Source: Chondrilla cf. caribensis (lineage: Eukaryota; Porifera; Demospongiae; Chondrillida; Chondrillidae). From it: a stretch of DNA of 64,000 nt. Made by a program: the position numbers and the translations under genes. Of this stretch, positions 52,062 through 64,000 are shown in pieces; position 1 is the first letter of the stretch, and each line of letters starts with the position of its first letter. The notes below the pieces were generated by a model that saw nothing but the letters and a program-made list of their open reading frames with translations, had not been told where the DNA came from and searched no databases. Location of the stretch: positions 3,509,001-3,573,000 of the forward strand of contig OZ026562.1 of the NCBI GenBank assembly GCA_964020155.1. The letters run 5' to 3'.

Positions 52062-52184
52062 TACACCTACTGAACAGGTCTGGAAGTAGTATAAAAATCT
52101 CAAACCACAGAGTATCAACAGGGATTGTCAGTTGCCAGTATACGTCTGTTTGTCTCCAGTGCTGAGTGGAGGATTACTGGAGAT

Positions 52185-55100
52185 ATGAGGAAGGGAAACA
52201 AGGCAACTGCTACACTAGTGGTGTTGGCTGTGATACTGACACTTGGAGAATGTATGGGACAGAGAACACCAAATAGTAAGTAGAACATTAGACACAGAGC
52301 ATTGTAGAAAGATGTAAACTGTATGCACGTTCAATAAGTTAACGTGTATGTTATGTTACAATCATTTCTTCAATCATAGTCACAGTGTCAGCAATAACCA
52401 GCAGAACAGTGACATTCAATCTCATTGTAAATGGAACCTTCAACTGTACACTAAGGGAGACCATCGGTCAAGAGCTACATAATACCACAAACGTTGAAAA
52501 ATGGGTAGCAGCAAACTTCACTGGGCTGAATCCTGGCACAAACTACAGTATAACCTGTATTATTAGAGTCAACAATATGAACATGAGCATATCCAAAAAC
52601 TTTACAACACTACAAAGTAAGTGTTCTTGCCATCTTACTTCTTCACTTCATCTGTTTTGCTACAATAGCTATATTATTTCAATTATAACATAATCACGCA
52701 TACATTGCTCAGTTGCAGTTCGACTGCTGTTTCATCATAATTCAATATCATAGTTTGAATGTAGTTTGACCACATTTAATCATGGTTCAACTGTATTCGA
52801 ACATTCTTTTGGCCAATTTGCCATAGATTTCCAAGCCACAATTACAGCAAAACACACTGTAGGTGCTTCACATTGCATTCAAATCATAGGCGATAGCTAA
52901 AGTACTTCTGGTAGGATTAGGGAGGATATGCAAACCCTGTCTTGATAGTTTATAAATGCAAAGCCTAAGTTAGCAGTCAAGTCAAAGTGACTGTATCTGC
53001 TACAGTCCTACAAGAAGTATTTCAGCTATGTGGTATTTCTTCATATGAAATAATACAATTGCATACTAGTCTTGGGACAATTAATCAATTAATCAATCAA
53101 TTTTAATTTCCAAATCTAAAAATTGTTAAAAGGCACAAGCAAAGTGATTAATCACAGGAAGTAATCGAGTGAATAAACAGGAAGCCATCCCACCTTATCA
53201 TTCAGAACCTTCACACAATGGGCTCAATATTGTATTTCAGGAGTACCTGAAATGTAAAAAGGACTTTATGGACTCCACATCTATTGGATGACTACTCAGT
53301 CTAATAAAGTGGGAGGGGTTGTTTGCTACACCCGATCAATTACTACCAGTCATTAATCCACTATTCAATTGGTTACTATTAAATAGTCCATAATCCACTA
53401 CTCGCAGTCATCCAATAGATTATCAGCAAATGTTACTGATAATCTATTGGATGACTGCGAGTAGTGGACTATGACCTACCGACTTTTATATCTATATATA
53501 ACAACAAGCGACTAGATTATTAATTGACAATTTTTAATAACAACAGCAAAAAAGTAGATGAGAGAGATAGGTACAAATAGAGCAAATATGTGCATACTTT
53601 GCACTTTGATCTGCCTCTATGCAACATACTACATAACCTCAATATCCACCTTGAGTACACATCTACATTTAGCCCACAGAACTGGATACAATCACTCACA
53701 AACACAATTTGGTCATTCATATCACTAAAGGCATCGTTTTTATAGCATTGTAACTTGATGGTATTTCTACCCAATGTATCACACATTGTGAATAGAATAT
53801 ATCCACACTGACACAACAAATTGGATACAGTAACCATGGAAATTATCCACCTCAGGACTACCTCCAGTGACTGGTCTGATGACACTAGAATCAGTGACAG
53901 TAAACAACACATACTTCAATCAAAGCATAAAGTGGAACAAACTGAAAAGTGACCAACAGACCAGGGTCACCCAGTACATAATAAAGTATGGACGTTCTAA
54001 AGCAGTACAAAATTACAGCAATACTGATGCACAGAATAGAACATCCACCACTAACTCAGCAACTCTCACTCTACCGTTACCAAAATCACCTACCACATAC
54101 AATGTGTGGGTGGCAGCAGTTAGTAATGAAACAGGAACTGGAAAGTACAGTGAAGTGCTCAAGATAAACTACACAGGTAATGTGTGGAGTATAGATTCTA
54201 TCATTGCACAGTACACTCAAGACTTCATAAAAGTCTACATCCATATAAAGGAATCTTATAATTTATTTCCTGAAAAGTATTGCATACTGCACAATTTTTT
54301 GTACTTATGAACGGTTTATCTACATAACTACGTACATACGTTCGTAGGTACCTTACATAGAGCATTCTTCCTAACTCTACAGCACCCACAGTGCCAATCA
54401 ACCTCACTGTATCAAGCAGGACATGTAACCAACTAAACCTGACTTGGAAAGAACCAATGGATAAAGGAGGACTACCAATAATGAGCTACCAACTAAGATA
54501 CAGAGAGGATCCAAGAGGAGAGTTTACTAATGTGACAGTGAACTCTACAATGACTACTCTCATCAATTTGTTACCAAAAACTACATACAAGGTCCAAATT
54601 AGAGCCAACAATTCCATCATCAGTAGTAATAATGCTACTATTAACAACAACACCGAAACAAGAAGTGAGCATGGATACACACAGGTAGTGTCTACATTCC
54701 TTATAAGGCCTGTGCATAAATAGTAAAATGTATACCACAATAATAAATGCTATCATGATGCTAGCAAATACCTTCATTTTAAGCCCCCACAATGATGATA
54801 ATAATATGACACAGGATAAGTTTCAAATAAATACTGTATTTGTATTGCCCAGATTAAAGAGCAAACTGTGTTGTTGTAGCTGTTTTGTTCTTTATAATAC
54901 TATATACATAAATGTAGGTGTATCGAATAAGATAATGGCAAATGTTACATCTCATTCAACCATAAATGTATCGAAGACAACGGATAAGAAATACACCTGT
55001 TGGGTCAATGGCACACCAAACAACTACACACTGGATACATCAAGTATAGAAACGGATGGATTAACACCCGATACAGTGTACTCTATTGGATGTGTGGAAG

Positions 55101-58100
55101 TAGATGAAGATGGATACTATCAGTGTACAGAGTATAACAAGACTGTAATGACAGGTGAGAATGCATTGATATACGTACGTACATTCGTATGTGTATAGAG
55201 TGCGTTTATACGTACATACACTTCAATATGTATACAACCTTACACAATGTGCAATGCTTGCTTTATGCATATAAATTTTAAAAATGACCACATACCACAT
55301 ATTACTTTTTACTTTCATCTCATTTGAATGAAAAACTACACATTAATTGTGTTGATATTTACAAACAATGGCCCATTCAACTACTGATTCAAATAGAAAT
55401 ATTACAAAGCAAGGGCAAATGTAATGGGCAAATTCTGGATTGTTTCTGCCAGCATCACACCAAATATATTTTAATTAGTATTTTTACAACAAATTTATGG
55501 CACAACCAACTTGAAGTAATTTTATCACCACTGACAGTATATCAGTGAATAACTACATACATGTTTGTACATGTTGTTAACTAGTAAATGCCTTTGGTCA
55601 ATCTATTCCTAACACTCAATACATCTACAGGGTAAACACCAAAATCAGGGTATAACTACTACATGCATGCTAATTAAGTGGATATTATTATCCTAAATAA
55701 CATGTATACAATACAGCACCTGGTGAAGTGAACAGTTTGACTGTGGTTGGATTAGGTAGAGTTGTTGGTGACCAGATCCACCAGTCCATATCATGGAGTA
55801 GACCACCTCATCACACTAGTCAACTCCACTACACTATCAAATATGGACCATCAAGTATAGTGGACAGACCTACACATCCCTCAGTTAAAACTACCACCTC
55901 CAGCAACACAACAGTGATCCTCACACTTCCCATACCAACTACTCTAGTAATCTACAATGTATGGGTGGCTGTTGTTTCTGATGTTGGGCAGGGAGAGTAC
56001 AGGGTGACTCAGTTTACTTACAAAAGTGAGCATGACGATGACCACAAATGAATCTCATTATGAAAATGATGTGTGCCTACTATATAATACCTCACTACAG
56101 GGCCCAGTCCTCCAGAGAATATTAAAGTCATCAACAAAACTTGCAACAGTCTATCAGTTCAGTGGTCACCTCCATCTGACACAGGAGGACTAGCAATCAC
56201 AGGGTATAAGGTGAATGTGCTTGAGAACCCATTTTCTACAATTACCACTATGACCAGAACTGATATCACAAACCTGTCTGCTGACACAACATATGAAGTG
56301 AGAGTTAGAACATTAAATAACTTGAGATCAGAAGCTACAAAGATTTTTATTACAACAGGAAATCACAGTGAGTACAAATGTCATGTCATGTCAATGCTAC
56401 AAAATAAGTAACACGTTTTTACCTGGCTTCCACAGCATAATCTGTTTATTGATCAAGCTCCCAAGGGCACCCAAGTAGTGAGGTTAATAATTAAAAACAG
56501 ATAATGTTACATAGGAAACCAGGTAGCTGGTATGGTATGCCTCAGTAACAAGTGTTGAATTATAGGATGAATTCAGTCATTTCTATTGTGTAGGTTGGCA
56601 ATAATTGTTTCATCTGACCTTCACTATAAGAACAGGGATTTACTTAGCTCTTATAGCTTACCAGGGTGGGGGAGGGAGGTTGTTAACCTGTTCACCTGCA
56701 TGGATCTGTCTTTCATGTATAACCTCATCATGTGATAACTGCCCATTGTGCATCATATACAGGTCAACTACAACTTCACTTACGTCCCTTCTCCTCTACT
56801 GGACTCAACCTGACGATAACTCCTCCACACAACAAGGATGGTGTCAACTACACTTGTACACTATCACCAGGGAACAAGACCATAGTGACCTCAAGTGGGG
56901 ACATTACACCAATACCTGACCTCTCACCAAACACTACATACAGTGTGAGATGTTTGGTATATAAAAATGGAAAGGATCTGTGTTATGAGGGAATAGGGAA
57001 TGGAAGGACGTTCCCCAAGAGTGAGTACAATCTAATATACCTTAGTTTTATGAAAACAAGGTCACTATAACTTTTTTTAATACACGATCTGTAGAACAGA
57101 TATATTCACATGATGAACAATAATTCACTGCAAAAAATCAAAACACTTACTGTATACTCTACAATAATAATTAGCTTGCGTGTATCACATTTTCATTCCG
57201 TGGCATATTACAATATTACATGCACCACAAAATACAGTACCTACCATCTTCCTAATGACCATATTATTCTATATACTGACAAAGTGACAGCAAATATGTT
57301 TATCATATGCAATCATCAATAACTTAGGAGTACCACCAGTGACTCACACAGGGAAGTGGCAATCAGTAACAGCAAACAACACACATTTCAATCAAAGTAT
57401 AAGGTGGAATAAAGTGACAAGTGACAACCAGACCATCACCCACTACATTATAAAGTATGGAGAGTCTTCAGTAGTACAAATCTACAACAGTACAAGTGCA
57501 CACAGTACAACAGCCAGCATGCTATCGACAACTCTCACTCTACCACTACCAACATCACCTATCACATACAACGTGTGGGTGGCAGCAGTTAGTAAGGAAA
57601 CAGGAATTGGAGAGTACAGTGAAGTGCTCAAGCTAAACTATAATGGTAATTATACTGCATGTAGTAATTCTTATTTCTCATAAAATATTGTATATTGTAT
57701 TGTATATGGTGACGACATCTTAGCATATTTACAAGGTCTCCATTCTATGATTGTTTCTTACAAACTCTTTTGATTCAGACATATTTGCCCTCAAACTCAT
57801 CAAACATTCCCAGTGCCATCAATTTCAAGCCGAGAAAGCTTGGTGTTTCATTTTTGAATTAATTTTTCTCCAAAATCAAATCCATCTTAAACTGCATGTA
57901 CTTAGAAGATGCCATTTTCCCAATAAAGAAGTATGAATGTACACACCTTATGAAAATCCATCTTCTAACAAATTGCACTGAAATTACCACTGGTAGTTGA
58001 AAACCAGTAACCAGTTGTACAAAACAATAACAGTTGCTGGTTATGGTCTGATCTACAAACTGATAAGATTGGTGACATCTCAAATAACTGTTTCAATAGA

Positions 58101-61100
58101 TTTTGTGTCAACAAAAATAACCAATATGTCTAGGTTTGCCACTTTCTTAATGTGGTTTGCAATGTAATTAGTGTTAAATTAGTATACATCAATCTCCATG
58201 AGCATGTACAGTCCGATAGGGCAGAATAGTAATGTAGTTACTAAGCTAACACTTGATGTTAGTTTTGTCCTATTCTCAGATATGCGATATTTGGTGTGTA
58301 TGGATTTTATTGACAAATGTTTTGCTACTGAAGAAACTTGAGAATTAACTGAATTTGAGAATATTGGGCAACCATGCAATTAACAGGCATAGGTATAGAA
58401 ACACTAAGGACTTGAAGCCAGAGAGCAGAATTAGTTAACCTTGTTTATGCTTAGTATATATTCAAGTATACAAGTACAGTTTCACTAGCTGTACCACAAA
58501 GAGCTCACCCGTTAGAGTACATTTCTTCTAATTCTATAGCATCAAGTAGTCCAAAACACTTCACTGTATCAAGCAGGACATGTAACCAACTAAAACTAAC
58601 TTGGGAGGCACCAATGGATAAAGGAGGACTACCAATAATGAGCTACCAACTAAGATACAGAGAGGATCCAAGAGGAGAGTTTACTAATGTGACAGTGAAC
58701 TCTACAATGACTACTCTCATCAATTTGTTACCAAAAACTACATACAAGGTACAAATTAGAGCCAACAATTCCATCATCAGTAGTAATAATGCTACTATTA
58801 CCAACAACACCAAAACAAGAAGTGAGCACGGATACACACAGCATCTATATTCCTTATAAGGCCTGTGCATCAATAGTTAAATGTATACCATTATAATGAA
58901 TGTTATCATGATGCTAGCAAATACCTTCATTTTAAGCCCCCACAATGATGATAATGATACATAGTAACGATAAAATTAATGAATGAAGCTTTGTATGTGT
59001 TAAGCAATATAGAAATCAATTCTGTTCACTTTGATCTAGAAAAAATAAATAATATTCACATTGTAAATGATGAGGGTAATGTTCTCATGATAACATTTAA
59101 TTCGTTATCATTATCCCAATAATGAAAGTGGAGAATGATAATAATGATAATCCTGCTTATCATATACGTAGGCCTATTAAAAAACCACATATCAACATAT
59201 TGCTCAGTGATCTCTTTCAACAACATATTACAGTACAGTGCAAAAAAGGTAACACCAACCAATAACTGCTAAAAGTTCCCGCTTTCTGAGAATCGTTAAC
59301 AGATGGAATTTAACAATTCTCGGATAACCATTAACATTTTTCCGATAAGTGTTGATTTCTATAGGTTAAGAATCGTCGTTAAGAGAGCTTAACTGAGACA
59401 CAAGCTATTTGGAATGATTTCTCATATGGTATCCAGGGATCTGGTAGACCATCCAAGCCTCACGCAGAAATGATTAAGATAATTGAGGAGAAGATGGAAG
59501 AGGACAGTGGAACTAGTGCTACGTAGATGTTCAAACTCTTGGAGGATAAAGGCTACAACATATCGAGGACGGCTGCCATCAGAGCCAAAAAGGCTTTAGG
59601 CTAGAACTTCCATGGAAGTCAGTATATTCTGCCAAATGTTACAAATTAAAAGCTTATGTTTCCTGTAAAAATAAATAGCGGATATCTGTTAATGCTTATC
59701 CGTTAACCGAAACACGCTAAACAAAATTATCCTTATATTTTTGCACTGTACCATATATACGTATGTATATACTGCAGATACGTCAGTTCTTGTAATGGCA
59801 ATGGACACATCTCAAACAACAATAAACATCTCTCGGACAACAGATACGAAATACATTTGTTGGGTTGACAACACCAGCTACACACTGAATAAATCGAGCA
59901 TAGAAGTGGATGGATTAACACCCGACACAGTGTACTCTATTGGATGTGTGGAAGTGGATGAAGATGGAGACTATCTGTGTACAGAGTATAACACCACTGT
60001 AGTGACAGGTAAAAATATTAATGTATAAATTTAATTTGTTCTCTGTTCTTCTCGTGCATATCAGCTAGGTGTATTGCATTACATGCAATGTTTATAATCA
60101 GAGTCGTTGCAAGTTAGTGGCAAAACGTAGACACAATTTAGGCATTATGCAAATTGTAAATGATGATAGAAAAATGTTACAACAATAAATACTGTCACAA
60201 GGTTTGTACTCAACATAATACTTTAGACCCTCACATCCAAATCCTAATTATTCAACATCTCTGCTTTTAGTAGCCCACCATTTGTCAATGGATATAAATT
60301 ATCATTTTGAAAATGACCACAGCATTTCCTACTGAGAAAATGCATCATTACATCACTTGGAATTAGTACATCTATGTAAGATTTTACATATTCCAGCATT
60401 ACAGACTAAATTGAGTTACTGAAACATGGGATCGGAAAGTTAGCAGGCCAAGAATTAAGCATGGATAACATTGCTAACTATCCAATCCACATACGATTAT
60501 AATGTAATATGTGAAAATACAACTGTTGCAGCCTTCTGTGTACATGTACTTGATATTTTGTTCAGTTACATATGGTTACAGCTAATATGAGATTACATAT
60601 ATTGCTCTTAACTCAACTTCAAGTAAATTTTAATCCAATGATGAGGTCCTTCTCATAACTACTATACCATACATCAAATATTGCAAAAAATTTAATATTA
60701 ATCATCCATCTCAGGACTACCTCAAGTGACTGATCTGAAAGTGCTACAATCAACAGCAGTGAACAACACACACTTCAATCAAAGTATAGGTTGGAATAAA
60801 GTGACAAGTGACAACCAGAACATCTCCCACTACATAATAAAGTATGGACTGTCATCAGATGTGAACAGCTATGACAGTGAAGGTGTGAGCAGTACAACAT
60901 CCACCACTAACTCAACAACTCTCACACTACCACTACCAACATCACCTACCACATACAATGTGTGGGTGGTAGCAGTTAGTTATAGCACAGGAACTGGGAA
61001 GTACAGTGAAGTGCTCAAGATAAACTACACAGGTAATGTGTTCAGTATTCATGCATATACCGTATTTGTCCGAATAGAAGCCCGGGGCATCTATTTTCTT

Positions 61101-63994
61101 CCAGAGAGTGTTGACCCAGCCTCTATTCGAGCCTGGCTTTTATTTGAACCAGGCATTTATTAACTGTAAGGCTATTTTTATGCCATATAGAGCGTTATCT
61201 ATACCATAATATAAAATGTGAGCAAAATGGCCGCAGCAAGTTGAAGTTCGTGGGACACAGTTGAGAAAAAAGCATCGTTAGAGGACACCACATGTACAAG
61301 GCTATCTGGATTCCAGTCATCAGAGAAGAACTATCTCTCTAACTATGATATATCGGTGTTAACTCGAGACCCGGCCTCTATTCATGAAACACTACGTTCA
61401 GACCCGGCTTCTATTCTGACAAATACAGTACTCTGACTTACAAATTCTGAAGTCACTTGCGATGGTTACACCCACTAAACTGATTCAATACATCTTTGGA
61501 CATATTTCTATCCATGAACAGCTTACCTTACAAGTATGTACATTCTTCTCAATTACGCAGCACCCAGGAGGCCAATGAACCTCACTGTGCTCAGCAAAAC
61601 TTGTAATCAACTAATCCTGACTTGGAGAGCACCAAGGAATACCGGAGGACTACCAATAATCAACTACAAAATAAGATACAGAAAGCTTCCAGGGAGAGTG
61701 TTCCCCCCAGTAACCTCTACAAAGGCAATGGTTACACTAGACAATCTGTTACCAGAGACTAAATATGAGATAAGAGTTAGAGCTAACAATTCTATAATCA
61801 GTGATACTAATACCAAAATTATGAACAAAACTACAGAAAGGACACAGGGTGAGTTTAAATAAACACTGCACTTGTATAGCACAGAGTATTAGAGCTAGTT
61901 GTTTTGTTCTTTATAAATACTATACACACAAATGTAGGTGTACCAAATGAGATAATGGTAAATGTTACATCTCATTCAACCATAAATGTATCACGGACAA
62001 TGGATAAGAAATACATCTGTTGGGTTAACGACACAACAAACAATTACACACTGGATACATCAAGTATAAAAGTGGGTGGATTGACACCCGATACAGTGTA
62101 CTCTATTGGTTGTGTGGAAGTGGATGAAGATGGAGACTATCAGTGTACAGAGTATAACACCACTGTAGTGACAGGTGAGAATTTATTGGTATACACACAC
62201 AGTGTTAGTAATAAGGTAGCAAAAGTGGTTGGACAAATGTCCGAGCACTTTGAATTTGGGTTGGACATATTCAATCTGGGTCAGACATTGTTTGTATGGA
62301 TCTTCATGCCACATAATGCAATGTAAAATTCACTGTAAAACTATCACTTCATACATTATTAGTCAAAAATTCACTATAAAAATCTCCTTATCCAATGTAT
62401 ACACTGTGTTGTTATAGTGGGGTCTCTTGTGACGTCATTACGCATATTTCAAAATGGCCAATTTTCGGCAATTTTGTAGACAAAAACTGCAAATTTCACT
62501 CGTTTGAAATAAGAACGGCGATTTTTAACAATACCACGGGTGTTTAATTACTAAACAAAGTGATTTAAGACCATCTTTCATGGCAGTGGCCCTTTAATTG
62601 TGCTCGGCCAAATGTCCGATCCCAGCATTTTTGGATCGGACAAATGGCCAAAACGGTTGGATAATGTCCGAAGTCCGACCGTTATTTCCAACACTGCACA
62701 CATACATAAGTGCATATATTGTGCTTATACATATACATCCATGTGTATACAATCTCACACAATGTGCAATGTTAACTTTACGCATAGAAATTCAAAATGA
62801 CCACATAGGTATTACTTGTTACTGTTCATTTCATCTGACCAAGAAATGTCACATAAATTGTTACTTATATTTGCAAACATGTAATAGACAATGTAACCAA
62901 TAATAACCAATTTAACCACTGATTTAGAATAGAAATGTTACAAAGCAAGGGCAATCTAAGGAACAATTTCTGGATTGCTTCTGCCAGAATCACATCAAAT
63001 ATATGTTACATTATGTTACCTGCTACCTAGCACTTTCTTAACAATTTCAAGGCACAACCAACTTGAAGTAATTTTATCATTACTGACCTTCTCACCTCAT
63101 GCCTTTGGTCAAGCTATTCCAACACTTAATACATCTGGACAGTAAACACCAATATCGGGGTATAACTACTACACGCATGCTCATTGAGATGATGATATTA
63201 TGCTTACATATCCTAAATAACATGTATATAATACAGCACAGATTCACAGTAAACACTGAAATTGGGATAAAACTACTAATGGTATGATAATTAAAATGTT
63301 GGTATCATGTTTACATATTATTCTCAATAACATATGTGCAATACAGCATCTGGTGCAGTGGACAACTTGACTGTAGTTGGATTAGGTAGAGTTGATGGTG
63401 ACCAGATCCACCAGTCCATATCATGGAGGAGACCACCTCATCACACTAGTCAACTCCACTACATTGTCAAATATGGACCATCAAGTGTAGTGGACAGACC
63501 TACACATCCCTCAGTCAACACTACCACCTCCAGCAACACAACAGTGATACTCACACTTCCCATACCAACTACTCCAGTAGTCTACAATGTATGGGTGGCT
63601 GCTGTATTCGATGTCGGACAGGGAGAGTACAGGATGATTAACTTCACTTACACAAGTAAGCATGATGATTACAAAAGAATCTCATTATGATAATGATATG
63701 TGCCTACTATACAATACCTCACTACAGAGCCCAGTCCTCCAGATAACATTACAGTCATCAACAAAACTTGTAACAGTCTATCTGTTCAGTGGTCACCTCC
63801 ATCTGACACAGGAGGACTAGCAATCATAGGGTATAGGGTGAATGTGGTTGAGAATCCATTTGCTACAAATACCTCTATGACCAGAACTGATATCACAAAC
63901 CTGTCTCCTGGCACTACATATCAAGTGAAAGTGGAAACAATAACAGTTTTCATATCAAATCTTAAATCAATTAATATTACAACACACATTCGCA
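52185..63994 (+). CDS. Gene E: multi-module FN3/C protein, 3' end beyond window
   Basis: Sixteen exons in the window: 52185-52275, 52380-52616, 53856-54176, 54383-54664, 54918-55154, 55717-56025, 56101-56367, 56763-57020, 57328-57645, 58540-58821, 59778-60008, 60715-61032, 61561-61848, 61938-62174, 63347-63655, 63728-63994. Every junction is phase 1, and GTAAGT follows the last exon, so the gene continues. Order: signal peptide (TATLVVLAVILTLGEC), C, then FN3 FN3 C repeated with two FN3 subtypes, then FN3 FN3. The leader closely resembles that of gene D (shared GQRTPN end). Exons 58540-58821 and 54383-54664 are almost identical over most of their length, showing recent internal duplication or conversion. 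Whether it ends in a TM and tail cannot be seen. Confidence 0.8.
53394..53468. repeat. Perfect hairpin, 33-bp arms
   Basis: TCCACTACTCGCAGTCATCC plus 13 more bases is followed, after a 9-base loop, by its exact reverse complement. A related partial copy lies at about 53275-53305. It sits in intron 2 of gene E. Confidence 0.95.
59229..59755. mobile_element. Tc1/mariner-type element with broken transposase segment
   Basis: Inverted ends end in GTACAGTGCAAAAA and are flanked by TA. On the + strand from 59431 the frame reads GSGRPSKPHAEMIKIIEE ... LLEDKGYNISRTAAI ... KKALG, matching the N-terminal helix-turn-helix region of Tc1/mariner transposases. In-frame TAG codons at 59524 and 59602 break it, and no DDE catalytic part is present. 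The right end lies 24 bases before the exon at 59778. Confidence 0.8.
61058..61430. mobile_element. TA-flanked MITE in intron 12 of gene E
   Basis: CCGTATTTGTCCGAATAGAA at the left and the complement of CTGTATTTGTCAGAATAGAA at the right, each flanked by TA. Internal copies of CCTCTATTC occur. No coding capacity. Confidence 0.85.
62200..62696. mobile_element. hAT-like MITE in intron 14 of gene E
   Basis: The ends CAGTGTTAGTAATAA and the complement of CAGTGTTGGAAATAAC are typical of hAT termini. Flanking ACACACA sequence resembles a target duplication. The related intron of the relic gene (after 23218) lacks the insert. Confidence 0.75.
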
Positions 63995-64000
63995 GTAAGT

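Larger units (their letters stand above)
48566..52184. other. D-E intergenic region
   Basis: AATAAA at 48641-48646 may end gene D. The block at about 49740-50770 aligns with the flanks of genes B (20880-21900) and C (33780-34780). After it come two TATCCTGG elements with a foldback between them, a short resumption of the flank, a TA-flanked MITE, and then the presumed gene E promoter. No coding sequence was recognised. Confidence 0.6.

Noticed and set aside
53520..53912. 130-codon minus-strand open frame
   Set aside because: It overlaps the start of the gene E FN3 exon on the other strand and resembles nothing; treated as chance.
1..64000. CRISPR arrays, bacterial operons, riboswitches, rRNA genes
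   Set aside because: None seen. Intron structure and repeats show eukaryotic DNA; the short tandem repeats lack spacer organisation.

Overview
This window is animal (metazoan) nuclear DNA. It is AT-rich, and its genes are split into many small exons by GT-AG introns. It carries many small inverted-repeat transposons and (TACG)n/(TG)n microsatellites. The gene content (tandem fibronectin type III receptors with short introns and tyrosine-motif tails) is compatible with a demosponge. That assignment is inference; no marker gene fixes the species.

Almost all recognisable coding sequence belongs to one tandem family on the + strand, here called A-E. A is at 3227-8697, B at 10473-20136, C at 24508-33089, D at 35863-about 48565, and E runs from 52185 past the window end. 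Each gene starts with a signal-peptide exon ending in phase 1. It then has a string of phase 1-1 exons that usually encode one extracellular module each. Two module types alternate: ordinary FN3 domains (Trp on strand B, L-x-P-x-T-x-Y before strand F) and a shorter FN3-like module with about three conserved cysteines, here the 'C module'. The usual order is FN3-FN3-C. A, B and C end in a transmembrane exon and two phase-2 exons encoding a short tyrosine-rich cytoplasmic tail. D seems to stop without a membrane segment. E is cut by the window edge. From the spliced models I get 595 aa (A), 1257 aa (B), 1264 aa (C) and about 1333 aa (D).

Layout: 1-3226 has tandem repeats and no gene. Gene A is followed by a spacer with a weak minus-strand multi-TM fragment (9184-9510). 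B and C are close paralogues whose 3' flanks are also duplicated (about 19.4-22.4 kb and 32.3-35.7 kb), with a third partial copy after D (about 49.7-50.8 kb). Between B and C lies a 5'-truncated relic of a D/E-type gene (22408-23218). C has a decayed copy of the B signal exon (25056-25134, internal TGA) downstream of an intact, different leader. D and E share a related promoter and leader.

The cluster appears to evolve by unequal crossing-over, exon duplication and leader exchange. Introns and spacers have collected TA-flanked Tc1/mariner-type MITEs, one carrying a broken transposase helix-turn-helix segment, as well as two hAT-like MITEs, a 230-bp TATCCTGG family and several perfect hairpins. 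The products are inferred to be heavily N-glycosylated surface receptors, plus possibly one secreted relative. Their tails resemble SH2/PTB docking tails, so a role in cell recognition or immune-type signalling is plausible but unproven.
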